From NCBI RefSeq assembly GCF_900103125.1, contig NZ_FNJV01000005.1:248001-312000 (forward strand): a stretch of 64,000 nucleotides of DNA, in the 5' to 3' direction. Below the pieces are notes generated by a model that was not told where the DNA came from, did not search any database, and was given only the letters and a program-made list of their open reading frames with translations. Both the position numbers and the translations under genes were made by a program. Every line of letters starts with the position of its first letter. Positions within the stretch are counted from its first letter, which is position 1. The stretch comes from Mucilaginibacter sp. OK268 (GTDB taxonomy: Bacteria; Bacteroidota; Bacteroidia; Sphingobacteriales; Sphingobacteriaceae). Positions 7,625 through 16,908 of this stretch are shown in pieces.

Positions 7625-10195
7625 TTATTCAGTAGTTTCGGTAGTTGATTCTTCGCTGTCATTAGCTGCGCCATCACCATCGCCTGCGTCATTTACTGCA
7701 TTTTCATCCAATTCCGCTTCTTCATCCTCGTCATGCTCAATTTTCGCTACAGAAGCTATCTCATCATTACCTTTTAAAGTAATCAATCTAACACCTTGTG
7801 TGGCACGGCCCATGGTTCTTAGCTCGCTAACCGCAATACGTATAATAATGCCCGATTTGTTGATGATCATCAAATCTTCTTTATCTGTAACACCTTTTAT
7901 GGCCACAAGGTTTCCGGTTTTTTCAGTAATGTTTAAAGTTTTTACACCTTTACCACCACGATTGGTTACCCTGTAGTCGTCAATATCGGTACGTTTACCA
8001 TAACCTTTTTCAGAAACTACCAGAACGGTTGTTTCAGTATCATTGATACTGATCATGCCTACTACTTCATCATTATCGCTATCCAATGATATACCACGAA
8101 CACCGGTTGCGGTACGTCCCATCGGTCTAACAGTCGACTCATTAAAGCGGATAGCCCTACCCGATTGTAATGCCATTACTATTTCGCTGCTGCCTGTAGT
8201 TAAGGTAGCTTCCAGTAATGAATCACCTTCGTTGATGTTGATGGCATTGATACCATTAGCACGCGGACGTGAATAAGCTTCTAACGATGTTTTTTTGATG
8301 GTACCTTTCTTGGTACACATGATAATGAAGTTATTCTCCAGGTAATCTTTATCTTTCAGACTGAGCAGCTTGATGTAAGCCTTGATGTTCTCTTCTTTAG
8401 GGATATTGATGATATTCTGGATAGCGCGTCCTTTTGATGTACGTGTGCCTTCCGGAATTTCAAACACCCTGAGCCAGTAACATTGGCCCGATTCGGTAAA
8501 GAACAACATATAGTTGTGGTTTGATGCCACCAGTAAGTGCTCAATAAAGTCGGCATCACGGCTGTTGCTGCCGAGTGAACCTTTACCACCCCTGCCCTGA
8601 CGACGATATTCGGTTAAAGGTGTACGTTTGATATACCCTTCGCGCGATATGGTAATTACCACATCCTCATCCTCAATAAAATCTTCAGTTTGCATTTCGG
8701 CAGATGAGTGAACCATTTCTGTTCTGCGCTCGTCGCCGTATTTATCTTTTATTTCTAACAGCTCATCTTTAATGATCTGCATCCTTAAGCCTTCATCATT
8801 TAAAATTGATCTTAAATAATCAATCAGCTTCATTAACTCCGCGTATTCATCTTTGATCTTATCGCGTTCAAGTCCGGTTAACCGGCGAAGCGTCATATCC
8901 AATATGGCACGGGCTTGTATGTCTGATAAACCGAACTGGCCCATCAAGCCTTCTCTGGCCTCATCAGGTGTCTGTGATGCACGTATCAGGCGAATCACTT
9001 CGTCAAGATGATCAAGAGCGATCAGTAAACCTTCTAATATATGGGCGCGTTTTTCTGCTTCAGAAAGCTCAAACTTGGTACGGCGTACCACAACCTCATG
9101 CCTGTGCTCCACAAAATGATGGATCAGATCTTTCAGGTTAAGCATCATTGGGCGGCCATTAACCAGCGCAATGTTGTTTACACTGAATGATGTTTGCAGC
9201 GCGGTATATTTAAACAGGTTATTCAATACAATAGCTGCATTGGCCTCCCGTTTAATTTCATAAACTATACGGATACCTTCACGGCTCGATTCGTCCCTGA
9301 TGGATGATATACCTTCCAGTTTTTTATCGTTCACCAGGTCGGCAGTACGCTCAATCATCAAGGCTTTGTTTACCTGGTAAGGTACTTCGGTCACGATGAT
9401 ACGTTCGCGGTCGCTGCCGTGTGTTTCAATTTCAGCACGGGCGCGGATCACTACCCTGCCACGACCTGTTTCCAGCGCTTCGCGCGGGCCTTCAAAACCA
9501 TAGATGATACCACCTGTAGGGAAATCCGGACCTTTAACATATTTCATCAGTTCGGCAACCTCTATCTGGCGGTTATCGATCAATGCTATGGTAGCATCAA
9601 TTACTTCTGATAGATTATGCGGTGCCATATTGGTAGCCATACCTACCGCAATACCAGATGCTCCGTTAACCAGCAGGTTAGGGAATTTAGATGGCAATAC
9701 GGTTGGCTCCTGTAGCGAGTCGTCAAAGTTTAACTGGAAATCAATGGTATCTTTATTGATATCAGCCAGCATTTCCTCAGCCAGCTTTTGCAAACGTGCC
9801 TCAGTATAACGCATTGCCGCGGGCTCATCACCGTCAATTGATCCGTAGTTACCCTGGCCTTCAACCAGCAGGTAGCGTAAGCTCCACTCCTGGGCCATAC
9901 GAACCATGGTATCATATACAGATTTATCACCATGCGGGTGATATTTACCCATCACCTCCCCTACAATACGGGCAGATTTTTTATAAGGTTTGTTGTTATT
10001 TAAACCCAGATCAAGCATGCCGTATAACACACGCCTGTGTACGGGTTTCAATCCGTCTCGAACATCGGGTAATGCCCTGGAAACGATCACCGACATTGAA
10101 TAATCAATGTAAGCGGATCGCATTTCTTCGTCAATATTTATCGAAATTATTCTGTCTTCCTTGCTTGAATTATCGTTTTCTGTTCCTTCGGCCAT
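7625..10195 (-). CDS. gyrA: DNA gyrase subunit A
   Basis: The 856-residue protein is GyrA, which cuts and rejoins DNA as part of the A2B2 gyrase that introduces negative supercoils. The breakage-reunion domain is full (residues about 15-480) with catalytic Y130 in AMRYTEARL. The C-terminal pinwheel carries the GyrA box QGRGGKG and repeated blades ([29 protein letters not shown]), which identifies gyrase rather than ParC. The tail is acidic ([10 protein letters not shown] to the end). Unusually, the residue equivalent to E. coli Ser83 in the quinolone-determining region is lysine (K91 in [10 protein letters not shown]), while D95 (equivalent to Asp87) is conserved. It leads an operon with two TPR genes. 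Confidence 0.97.
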   Translation of the reverse strand: MAEGTENDNSSKEDRIISINIDEEMRSAYIDYSMSVIVSRALPDVRDGLKPVHRRVLYGMLDLGLNNNKPYKKSARIVGEVMGKYHPHGDKSVYDTMVRMAQEWSLRYLLVEGQGNYGSIDGDEPAAMRYTEARLQKLAEEMLADINKDTIDFQLNFDDSLQEPTVLPSKFPNLLVNGASGIAVGMATNMAPHNLSEVIDATIALIDNRQIEVAELMKYVKGPDFPTGGIIYGFEGPREALETGRGRVVIRARAEIETHGSDRERIIVTEVPYQVNKALMIERTADLVNDKKLEGISSIRDESSREGIRIVYEIKREANAAIVLNNLFKYTALQTSFSVNNIALVNGRPMMLNLKDLIHHFVEHRHEVVVRRTKFELSEAEKRAHILEGLLIALDHLDEVIRLIRASQTPDEAREGLMGQFGLSDIQARAILDMTLRRLTGLERDKIKDEYAELMKLIDYLRSILNDEGLRMQIIKDELLEIKDKYGDERRTEMVHSSAEMQTEDFIEDEDVVITISREGYIKRTPLTEYRRQGRGGKGSLGSNSRDADFIEHLLVASNHNYMLFFTESGQCYWLRVFEIPEGTRTSKGRAIQNIINIPKEENIKAYIKLLSLKDKDYLENNFIIMCTKKGTIKKTSLEAYSRPRANGINAININEGDSLLEATLTTGSSEIVMALQSGRAIRFNESTVRPMGRTATGVRGISLDSDNDEVVGMISINDTETTVLVVSEKGYGKRTDIDDYRVTNRGGKGVKTLNITEKTGNLVAIKGVTDKEDLMIINKSGIIIRIAVSELRTMGRATQGVRLITLKGNDEIASVAKIEHDEDEEAELDENAVNDAGDGDGAANDSEESTTETTE

Positions 10196-10282
10196 TTTTA
10201 TTAATTTGTGGAATCTTCTCTTATAATTGCGCGTTAAAAAGTGTTTTTTAAACGACCTGCGAAGTTAAGAAAATAGTTGGTT

Positions 10283-10380
10283 ATTTTCAGATGTGCGGAT
10301 TTCAAATATGCAAATGTGCAGATGATAAATACTTTAAATTATCTGCACATCTGAAATCCGCACATTCGCACATCGGAAAT
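10283..10380. repeat. Long imperfect intergenic hairpin (gyrA upstream)
   Basis: The left arm (10283-10328) and right arm (10339-10380) are reverse complements with small gaps. Each arm repeats the word GATGTGC/GGATTTCA. It fills most of the 187-base space between gyrA and the lipocalin-like gene, both on the - strand. Confidence 0.75.
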
Positions 10381-10382
10381 TA

Positions 10383-10781
10383 TCACTTTACTTTTACCCA
10401 ATGGTCTTCGATCTTGTTGCCGTTGGGTAAGGTAGCCAGTAATTTAAGGGTATCATTACTCAAGTTATAGATGTATTTTACGGTTTTGCCTAATAATTTT
10501 GATGGCTGGTTACAATAGGTTTGTGTTTCAAAACAGGTATCCGCTTGTAGCTTATAATCGCCTTTTTCATAAATAAAAGTTTTCTGTCCTTTTTCAATTA
10601 CTTTGGCCTCATAATGCAGATCGTTATAAGTGCGCTGCAGTTTATAGCTGGTTGATACAGTATCTTGTTTGCCATTGAACAGGCCTCCCCTATACTCCCA
10701 AAGGCCCGTCAGCGGACTTTTACTCTTTGTAAAGCCACACAACAGGGTTATAAGTAATAAAGGGAAGATCGTTTTTTTCAT
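10383..10781 (-). CDS. Small secreted lipocalin-like protein
   Basis: 132 residues with signal sequence MKKTIFPLLLITLLCGFTKS. The mature part begins LTGLWEYRGG and ends IEDHWVKVK, the G-W...W layout of small lipocalin-like or calycin beta-barrel proteins common in Bacteroidota. The two cysteines of the mature part (TCFETQTYC) could form a disulfide. C15 is not in a convincing lipobox. Function unknown. Confidence 0.6.
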   Translation of the reverse strand: MKKTIFPLLLITLLCGFTKSKSPLTGLWEYRGGLFNGKQDTVSTSYKLQRTYNDLHYEAKVIEKGQKTFIYEKGDYKLQADTCFETQTYCNQPSKLLGKTVKYIYNLSNDTLKLLATLPNGNKIEDHWVKVK

Positions 10782-10798
10782 GAGTAAATGTTTTTACA

Positions 10799-10895
10799 GT
10801 ATCAAGTAGCTAGTATCAAGTATCAAGATTTTTTTGGTAATTGTAGATACCGTATTTAGGCGGTCGTGATACTTGATACTAGCTGCTTGATACTT
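10799..10895. repeat. TATCAAG-word hairpin, copy downstream of hemF
   Basis: Left arm 10799-10828 and right arm 10866-10895 pair almost perfectly. The arm is built from AGTATCAAGTAGCTAGTATC followed by AAGTATCAAGA. The same sequence recurs at 11835-11929, so hemF sits between two near-identical hairpins. Confidence 0.85.
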
Positions 10896-10897
10896 CC

Positions 10898-11812
10898 TTA
10901 CGCCCAGTTAATACCCTTTTTGAGTAAAGATAGTGTTCTTTCCTCTTCGCTGCCCGCCACCGGCTGATAGTTATAGAGCCATTTGGCGGTAGGCGGTAAA
11001 CTCATCAGTATAGATTCGATACGGCCATTGGTTTCTAAACCAAATTTGGTGCCTGCGTCATATACCAGGTTAAATTCGGTATAGCGGCTGCGGCGCTGGT
11101 ATTGCCAAAGTTGCTGTTCTTCGGTAAAGGCAGTGTTGCGGTTACGATCAACCAGTTGGGTGTAAATTGGTATGAACGACCGTCCCAATGCTTTTGAAAA
11201 CTCAAAGATGTTATCCCATGACAACTCATCATTGGCTGTTAAGCGGTCATAAAATATGCCGCCTATGCCTCGGGTTTCGTTACGGTGTTTGATATAAAAA
11301 TAATCATCGGCCCAAAGTTTAAACCGGTGATAAAAATCGTGGTAGTAGGCGTCGCAAACCGCCTTGATATGGCTGTGGAAATATTGGGCATCTGCATCGA
11401 TAATATAATGCGGTGTAAGATCGATACCTCCGCCAAACCATCGGATGGGTTGTTGTTCGCCGCCAAATGACGATGGCATTTCAAAATACCTGATGTTCAT
11501 GTGAATGATGGGTACCATGGGATGATTCGGGTGGATCACGATGGATACGCCGGTAGCAAAAAAGTCGTCAGACTCTACCTGCAGGGCCCTTTTCATATTT
11601 TCGGGCAGCTGACCATGAACGGCGGAAAAATTTACCCCACCTTTTTCAAATATATTACCGTTTTGAATGATGCGGGTCCTGCCACCGCCACCACCTTCAC
11701 GTTCCCATTTTTCTTCTTCAAACCTGGCTTTGCCGTCGGTTTGTTCCAGCGCCGCGCATATCTCGTCCTGTATTTGCTGGTAATCGGTGGCTATTTGTTC
11801 CTTGCTGATCAT
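10898..11812 (-). CDS. hemF: Oxygen-dependent coproporphyrinogen III oxidase
   Basis: This enzyme converts coproporphyrinogen III to protoporphyrinogen IX by two oxidative decarboxylations in haem synthesis, using O2. From the ATG at 11812 it is 304 residues, the family length. Signature stretches are GGGGGRTRI near residue 40, HPNHPMVPIIHMNIRYF near 90-105, WFGGGIDLTPHY near 125 and the conserved YVEFNLVYDAGT-like segment (TEFNLVYDAGTKFGL) near 250. An in-frame start at 11863 exists but its 17 extra residues are read out of the intergenic hairpin, so it is rejected. Presence of hemF suggests aerobic growth. Confidence 0.95.
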   Translation of the reverse strand: MISKEQIATDYQQIQDEICAALEQTDGKARFEEEKWEREGGGGGRTRIIQNGNIFEKGGVNFSAVHGQLPENMKRALQVESDDFFATGVSIVIHPNHPMVPIIHMNIRYFEMPSSFGGEQQPIRWFGGGIDLTPHYIIDADAQYFHSHIKAVCDAYYHDFYHRFKLWADDYFYIKHRNETRGIGGIFYDRLTANDELSWDNIFEFSKALGRSFIPIYTQLVDRNRNTAFTEEQQLWQYQRRSRYTEFNLVYDAGTKFGLETNGRIESILMSLPPTAKWLYNYQPVAGSEEERTLSLLKKGINWA

Positions 11813-11834
11813 AAGATGTAAAAGTAATTTTTTT

Positions 11835-11929
11835 AGTATCAAGTAGCTAGTATCAAGTATCAAGATTTCGGGTAGTTTGTAAATGTACTTTTTAAAAGTC
11901 GTGATACTTGATACTAGCTACTTGATACT
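11835..11929. repeat. TATCAAG-word hairpin, copy upstream of hemF
   Basis: Left arm 11835-11864, right arm 11899-11929, nearly perfectly complementary, and nearly identical in sequence to the hairpin at 10799-10895. The spacer between the arms differs between the two copies. Confidence 0.85.
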
Positions 11930-11936
11930 GTCTCCC

Positions 11937-13175
11937 TCAGCTGATCTCTACATAATCCAGATCTTTGCCAAAAGTTTCTTTGAGTTGACTTAATGCAAAT
12001 AATGAAATTACGGTTAATATCCCCATCATAATATAACCACTGGTGATCATGCCGTTATGTTTTACTAAGGCATCAAAAGCCCAGTTGATGGGAATTAAAG
12101 AGCCGCGCACAAAATTGGGAACGGTTGTAGTAACTGTAGATCGTATATTGGTGCCAAACTGCTCGGCTGCTATGGTAACAAATGTGGCCCAATAGCCAAC
12201 GGTACATCCCATAAAAAAGCTTAGCCAAACAAATTGTGAAGATGTAATTCCTTTACAGCTCAGATATGCTGTAACACTCACTAATGACAGTAAAAGAAAC
12301 ACAGCCATCGTTAGCTTTCTTGACTTGGTAATTTGAGCCAGCAAGCCAGCAAACAGATCACCGACAGCTATACCCACATAGCTATATAAAATGCCTGAGC
12401 CTGCAGTTAATACTTCTTTTGAACCCAATGCTATCCCAAACTCTTTGGCCTGAGTTATCAATATACCTACTACATACCAAAGCGGTGCGCCTATTAAAAT
12501 GCAATACAAATATTTTCTGAACCGTTTGCCATCATTAAACAGCATCAATAAATTTCCTTTAGATACCTTGCTGTCGGCTACATTTTTATACATGCCCGAT
12601 TCAAAAGTGCCTAATCTTAGTAACAGCAATACAATACCTAAACCACCGCCAACAAAATAAGCGTTACGCCAGCCGTATTTGGCAATGGTGGCAGCGGCTA
12701 CGGCTCCAAAAAGCCCAATCACGGCAACTATCATGGTGCCGTACCCACGTTTTTCTTTACTCAATGTTTCGGTTACCAGGGTAATACCTGCGCCTAATTC
12801 ACCGGCAAGACCTATGCCTGCTATTAAACGGACAATAGCATAGGTATTGATATCATGTACCAAGCCATTCGCGAAATTGGCAATGGAATACAGCAGTATC
12901 GACCCGAATAAAACCTTTATGCGCCCGAACTTGTCGCCAATAACACCCCAGATAATACCACCCAGCAGCAGGCCAAACATTTGCATATTGATAACATATA
13001 CACCCTGCGCGCGTATATCAGCTTCGGAAATGCCAATGCCCCTTAAGCTATCGATCCGTACGATTGAAAAGATAACCAGGTCATAAATATCAACGAAATA
13101 GCCAAGTGAAGCCACAAGAACCAGGAAGATCATGTTCCTTGTAGCTTTGGCGGAGGTAGCTGTAGCTGTTGTCAT
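11937..13175 (-). CDS. MFS transporter (metabolite/sugar permease type)
   Basis: A 412-residue inner membrane protein with about 12 hydrophobic helices. The loop 2-3 signature GDKFGRIKVL is the MFS motif A, and the helix 4-5 region RLIAGIGLAGELGAGITLVTE resembles metabolite:H+ symporters of the sialate/benzoate/shikimate type. The substrate cannot be deduced. It has the hemF upstream hairpin at its 3' end and stands as a single gene, about 115 bases from the csp gene. Helix 1 (NMIFLVLVASLGYFVDIYDLVIF) carries the D-x-Y-D motif seen in that branch. Confidence 0.85.
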   Translation of the reverse strand: MTTATATSAKATRNMIFLVLVASLGYFVDIYDLVIFSIVRIDSLRGIGISEADIRAQGVYVINMQMFGLLLGGIIWGVIGDKFGRIKVLFGSILLYSIANFANGLVHDINTYAIVRLIAGIGLAGELGAGITLVTETLSKEKRGYGTMIVAVIGLFGAVAAATIAKYGWRNAYFVGGGLGIVLLLLRLGTFESGMYKNVADSKVSKGNLLMLFNDGKRFRKYLYCILIGAPLWYVVGILITQAKEFGIALGSKEVLTAGSGILYSYVGIAVGDLFAGLLAQITKSRKLTMAVFLLLSLVSVTAYLSCKGITSSQFVWLSFFMGCTVGYWATFVTIAAEQFGTNIRSTVTTTVPNFVRGSLIPINWAFDALVKHNGMITSGYIMMGILTVISLFALSQLKETFGKDLDYVEIS

Positions 13176-13240
13176 AAGTTTTTTATAGGCGTTTGAACGG
13201 CTAAAGTAGCAGAATTATATAAAATCAAAAATTTAAACAT

Positions 13241-13275
13241 AAAAAAACCCCTGTGTATGCAGAGGTCTTTTTTTT
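13241..13275 (-). terminator. Terminator after the cold shock gene
   Basis: A 7-bp stem (13247-13253 with 13260-13266) is flanked by A7 on the left and T8 on the right, so it can work on both strands. It lies 15-50 bases beyond the stop of the cold shock gene. Confidence 0.8.
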
Positions 13276-13290
13276 AAGAGCTTTGGTTAA

Positions 13291-13488
13291 CTATGCTTTT
13301 TTTACGTTTACTGCTTGCAGTCCTTTTCTTCCTTCTTCCACTTCGTAAGTTACATCGTCGTTATCTTTAATGGCGTTTACGCCGCCTTGTACGTCTTTAA
13401 AGTGTACAAAAAGATCTTTACCGTCTTCGGTAACGATGAAGCCATAACCTTTTTGTGTGTTAAACCATTTTACTTTTCCAGTTTTCAT
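13291..13488 (-). CDS. Cold shock protein, CspA family
   Basis: A 65-residue single-domain OB-fold RNA/DNA chaperone. RNP1 is KGYGFI (residues 13-18) and RNP2 is LFVHF (26-30), with the family opening KTGKVKWFN. The ATG at 13488 gives the canonical length; an upstream start at 13545 would add an AT-rich 19-residue tail read from the leader. A TAnnTTTG promoter near 13600 implies a leader of roughly 105 bases, as is usual for csp mRNAs, where leader folding gives temperature control (inference). Single-gene unit with its own terminator. Confidence 0.95.
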   Translation of the reverse strand: MKTGKVKWFNTQKGYGFIVTEDGKDLFVHFKDVQGGVNAIKDNDDVTYEVEEGRKGLQAVNVKKA

Positions 13489-13599
13489 AATTATAATTAT
13501 CGTATTAAAAAAAAATTCGTGTATAAGATTAATAACTAAAGCCAAACTGAAAATAAAATGGTTTTAATAATCAGAAGGAATAGATAAATCCACCTTTCC

Positions 13600-13627
13600 C
13601 AAATATATAAAATTATTAATAAACCAA
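13600..13627 (-). promoter_or_regulatory. Bacteroidota-type promoter for the cold shock gene
   Basis: On the - strand TTTG (13627-13624), 16 bases, then TATATTTG (13607-13600), matching the -33/-7 pattern TTTG...TAnnTTTG with slightly short spacing. It predicts a leader of about 105 bases before the csp ATG. Confidence 0.45.
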
Positions 13628-13633
13628 ATAAAA

Positions 13634-14269
13634 TTATTTGTTTGGTTGCGGAGTTATCCTTAAATAGGGTTTTATAGCTTTATAACCCTTTGGAAATTTG
13701 GCCGGGATGTCTTCTGTTTTTATAGCCGGCACAACAACAACGTCCTCTCCGTCCTTCCAATCGGCAGGTGTGGCAACACCATAATTGGCTGTTAATTGTA
13801 AGGAATCTATCACCCTTAAAATCTCCTGGAAATTACGGCCGGTTGATGCCGGATAGGTAATAATCAGCTTAACAGCTTTATCCGGACCGATGATGAATAA
13901 CGATCTTACTGTAGCGTTCACAGAAGCATTGGGATGGATCATATCATAAGCTTCAGAAATTTTACGATCCTCATCGGCAATGATCGGGAAATTTACCTCT
14001 ACCCCCTGTGTTTCGTTGATATCCCCTATCCAGCCGTTATGTGATTCGACCGAGTCAACACTTAGTGCCAGCACTTTAACATTGCGTTTGGCAAACTCGT
14101 CTTTTAAAGCGGCTGTTTTACCCAGCTCGGTTGTACAAACCGGTGTATAATCGCCGGGATGCGAAAAAAGCACGCCCCAGCTGTCGCCAAGGTATTCGTA
14201 AAAATCAATATCACCTGCTGATGTTTTTGCCTGAAAATTTGGGGCTTTATCGCCTAATCGTAAACTCAT
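13634..14269 (-). CDS. 1-Cys peroxiredoxin (Prx6/AhpC-TSA family)
   Basis: A thiol peroxidase of 211 residues that reduces H2O2 and organic hydroperoxides in the cytoplasm. The peroxidatic cysteine is C45 in HPGDYTPVCTTELG with T42 of the PxxxT/SxxC motif, and it is the only cysteine in the protein, so it is a 1-Cys enzyme needing an external thiol. The C-terminal extension (WKDGEDVVVVPAIKTEDIPAKFP) is typical of the Prx6 branch. The catalytic arginine is in ATVRSLFII. It is a single gene directly upstream of the csp promoter. Confidence 0.93.
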   Translation of the reverse strand: MSLRLGDKAPNFQAKTSAGDIDFYEYLGDSWGVLFSHPGDYTPVCTTELGKTAALKDEFAKRNVKVLALSVDSVESHNGWIGDINETQGVEVNFPIIADEDRKISEAYDMIHPNASVNATVRSLFIIGPDKAVKLIITYPASTGRNFQEILRVIDSLQLTANYGVATPADWKDGEDVVVVPAIKTEDIPAKFPKGYKAIKPYLRITPQPNK

Positions 14270-14683
14270 GACTATGTTGTTTATATATATAATAAATGAC
14301 TACTAAGTTACTATACATTAATTGATAAATCAAAATGTAAAAAGATAATCGGGGGCAAAATTTACAGAATGATGAAATGTGTCGATTTATAGGTTGGTAA
14401 TAGGGTACATTTCTGGTGTGGGTGACTTACCCTGTCATCGCTATGCTCCACATCCCTCTCCGCCTAGAGCGCTGGGCGCAAAACCCTCTTTACAAAACAA
14501 ACGTAGGAAGGTTTTTTTAGTGAATATTAAATGTGGCTTTATTGCCCGGAAAGCACTGTTTTGGGTTCGATCTCTGGGCAAGGATAATTCTTTTAATGGT
14601 GCCATATTAGTAGTTCAGGATAAAGTTTTACAAATGCCAAATTGAATTCTAATAAGATCAATTTCGGGACGAGGAGATTCTTC
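14270..14683. other. Gene-free stretch between peroxiredoxin and regulator
   Basis: I see no convincing gene. A small open frame on the + strand (14379-14645) has no homology feel, no leader and sits in a patch around 14440-14490 that is richer in C than its surroundings and looks like degenerated repeat. A short CGCC...GGCG pairing occurs at about 14460-14478. The peroxiredoxin promoter must lie in 14270-14400, but no clear TAnnTTTG box was found. Confidence 0.4.
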
Positions 14684-15574
14684 TTAAGCGCTAACTTCCA
14701 GCTTATATCCTTTGCCGCGTACAACAACAATGTTGATATTAGGATCAAGTTCCAGTTTTTTTCTAAGTTTTGATATGAACATATCCAGACTACGCCCTAC
14801 AATAACACCCTCATCTTCCCATATCTCTTTTTGCAGCCGGCTTCTCTCTATAGTCTGGTTAGGCGACAACGCGAAAATGACCAGCAGACGGGTTTCAGTT
14901 CCGGTCAGGTCGATAGTTTTTCCGTTTATGATGAGCTTCCGATTCTTCGCATCGAACGACACCGCGCCTAAAGTTAAGATGTCGGTATACTGACCGGCAG
15001 GTAAGGCTCTCCGTGGCTTAACCGATCTTAAAAATATAAAACCAACAAATGCTAAAAATGGCAGGCTGCCCAGAAGATATCCGCTCTGTGCTATATTTAT
15101 TCCTGTTGGTTTGAATTTAATGTTGATCATATAACATGCCCTGGGTTGCTTTCTTCCTTTGCATGGTACAATATCATCTTTCTTATTTTTGGATATAGCG
15201 TATCCATAGGCCACACTGGAGTCGCCACAGGTCAGAACGTTAACAACATAATCATGTGCTAAGGGGTCTTCGGCCAACAAACGCCCGGTAGTATTCACCA
15301 GGGAGTCCGGTCGAAAAGTAAGGTCGTTCTCAAACCTGATCTGGTATTCATTTTCTGCGATCTTTTTTACAGGGAGCACCCTTGATGTACTGTCGCCCGA
15401 CTGCAAGAGTAGTTCATGTCCGATCCTGCGGAGTAAAACTTCCCTCCTGGCGATATTAAAATCGTCACTGCCGGTCATACTGAAAGCCGCGCAGATCACA
15501 GAGATAAACGAGAGTACTATCACTCCGAACAGGTACTTGCGTTTCCCGGAGAGGAGATTTCGGCTAAGATGCAT
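14684..15574 (-). CDS. Membrane-anchored winged-helix (OmpR-type) one-component regulator
   Basis: A 296-residue protein with an N-terminal membrane segment (YLFGVIVLSFISVICAAF, residues 14-31), a periplasmic domain of about 135 residues with three cysteines, a second membrane segment (SGYLLGSLPFLAFVGFIFL, about 164-182) and a C-terminal OmpR/PhoB-type winged helix (about 200-296: LTGTETRLLVIF, SRLQKEIWED, SLDMFISKLRKKLELD, VVVRGKGYKLE). No receiver or kinase domain is present. Topology therefore puts the sensor outside and the DNA-binding domain inside, with order reversed relative to ToxR. It is divergent from the Asp-box protein gene 117 bases away, its likely target. Confidence 0.8.
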   Translation of the reverse strand: MHLSRNLLSGKRKYLFGVIVLSFISVICAAFSMTGSDDFNIARREVLLRRIGHELLLQSGDSTSRVLPVKKIAENEYQIRFENDLTFRPDSLVNTTGRLLAEDPLAHDYVVNVLTCGDSSVAYGYAISKNKKDDIVPCKGRKQPRACYMINIKFKPTGINIAQSGYLLGSLPFLAFVGFIFLRSVKPRRALPAGQYTDILTLGAVSFDAKNRKLIINGKTIDLTGTETRLLVIFALSPNQTIERSRLQKEIWEDEGVIVGRSLDMFISKLRKKLELDPNINIVVVRGKGYKLEVSA

Positions 15575-15690
15575 AGTGTCAAGTTTTTATTTACAAAGTT
15601 TACATTTTTATTTACAATCCAAATTCTCTGGGCTGAAATATATCAAAGTAATTTTGCTGCATCAATTCTGATAGGATCATAAAATAGATT

Positions 15691-16827
15691 ATGAAACATA
15701 TGTTTTACTTAAAATTTAAAAAAATGAGAAGATTATTTGTATTTGTTCCGGCTATCTTCCTGGTATTATTTCTACTAAATTCTTTTGTACTAAAAGAAAA
15801 GGAAGCAAAAAAGAGACCAATAAAAGAAGGCAAATCATCGACGATTGTCAACATCATTTTTAAATCTGCTGATGGCGGACAAACATGGCAGGACATTAGC
15901 GAAGGACTGCCTGAAAAATTGCAGAGAGAAGGTGTGTGGAGAGATGGTTTATTTGTAAATGACCGTGGGCTATATTTACGTGCCGGCAATGGGGTTTATC
16001 ACAGTGAACCAAATTCCACAACTCCTTTTTGGACAAAAGAAATTTTCCCTGGTAAACAACGTAACATTGCCCCTGGCAAGAATGGGATACTTGCATATGA
16101 TTTCAGGGGTCAATTTTTACAAAAAATAAACGGAACGAATAATTGGTCACCCATGTACACGAATTTTCAAGAGCAAGCCATACGCATAGACAAAACGATA
16201 GATTGGATGTACAAGAATTATAAAGAAAGAGAAGTACGCACCGTTTTTGAAACTGCCGGAGGCACAGTTTTCATTGGCTCCAGCAACAGCCTTTTTAGAT
16301 CCACTAACAGTGGAAAAACCTGGGAACAAGTGCATGTTGGAGACGGTAGAATGAAATTGGTAGAGTCAAACGGTGTACTCCTGACTACCAGTAAAGATGG
16401 AATATTAAGATCGACCGATGATGGTCAAAACTGGGATCGTGTGATTAGTGAAGGGGGGGGTGGCATCGCTGTGGAACGTATAGATGGAGGATTTGCTGCT
16501 ATAGTCTACAACACAATAACCCAAACAAACAGCATACACATTTCACTGGATAGTGGAAAAACCTGGAATGCCATAGGCGAAGAACTTCAACCTTCCTGGA
16601 GTAGTTTATTAATGAAAAAAATAGGCTTACTTCAATCTTCATCGGATATTTTATCAATTAAACAAATGGGTAAATATTTAATATGTGGCCGCTCAGATGG
16701 TATATTCCGGTCATCTGACATGGGCAAAACATGGAAAAAACTGTTACTTCCTGCTATAGAAAATTATGGCTTCAATTTATCTGTTTCAGGCAACGTGATT
16801 TATGTCATACCAAATAAAGGATGTTAA
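15691..16827 (+). CDS. Asp-box (BNR) repeat exported protein
   Basis: A 378-residue protein with an N-terminal hydrophobic segment (LFVFVPAIFLVLFLLNSFVL) acting as signal or anchor, then a beta-propeller. Five Asp-box motifs are visible: SADGGQTW, STNSGKTW, STDDGQNW, SLDSGKTW and SSDMGKTW, spaced as in sialidase-like or sortilin-like propellers. Sialidase catalytic residues cannot be recognised, so an enzymatic role is not claimed. An alternative ATG at 15724 would shorten the N-terminus by 11 residues. A TAATTTTG box at 15649-15656 could be its -7 element. It is divergent from the membrane regulator. Confidence 0.75.
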   Translation: MKHMFYLKFKKMRRLFVFVPAIFLVLFLLNSFVLKEKEAKKRPIKEGKSSTIVNIIFKSADGGQTWQDISEGLPEKLQREGVWRDGLFVNDRGLYLRAGNGVYHSEPNSTTPFWTKEIFPGKQRNIAPGKNGILAYDFRGQFLQKINGTNNWSPMYTNFQEQAIRIDKTIDWMYKNYKEREVRTVFETAGGTVFIGSSNSLFRSTNSGKTWEQVHVGDGRMKLVESNGVLLTTSKDGILRSTDDGQNWDRVISEGGGGIAVERIDGGFAAIVYNTITQTNSIHISLDSGKTWNAIGEELQPSWSSLLMKKIGLLQSSSDILSIKQMGKYLICGRSDGIFRSSDMGKTWKKLLLPAIENYGFNLSVSGNVIYVIPNKGC

Positions 16828-16908
16828 AAAAATCCAAACTCAGAAATAATGTGTATCGCTGATTTTAAATCATTTGGTAATTATTATTAATCAATATCAT
16901 TTCTGTAG

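Noticed and set aside
9796-10251. 151-residue + strand frame over the start of gyrA
   Set aside because: Antisense to well-conserved gyrase codons; no start context or family features.
14379-14645. 88-residue + strand frame upstream of the membrane regulator
   Set aside because: Composition is non-coding-like (CHRYAPHPSPPRALG), the start has no support and the region is a gap with repeat-like C-rich patch.
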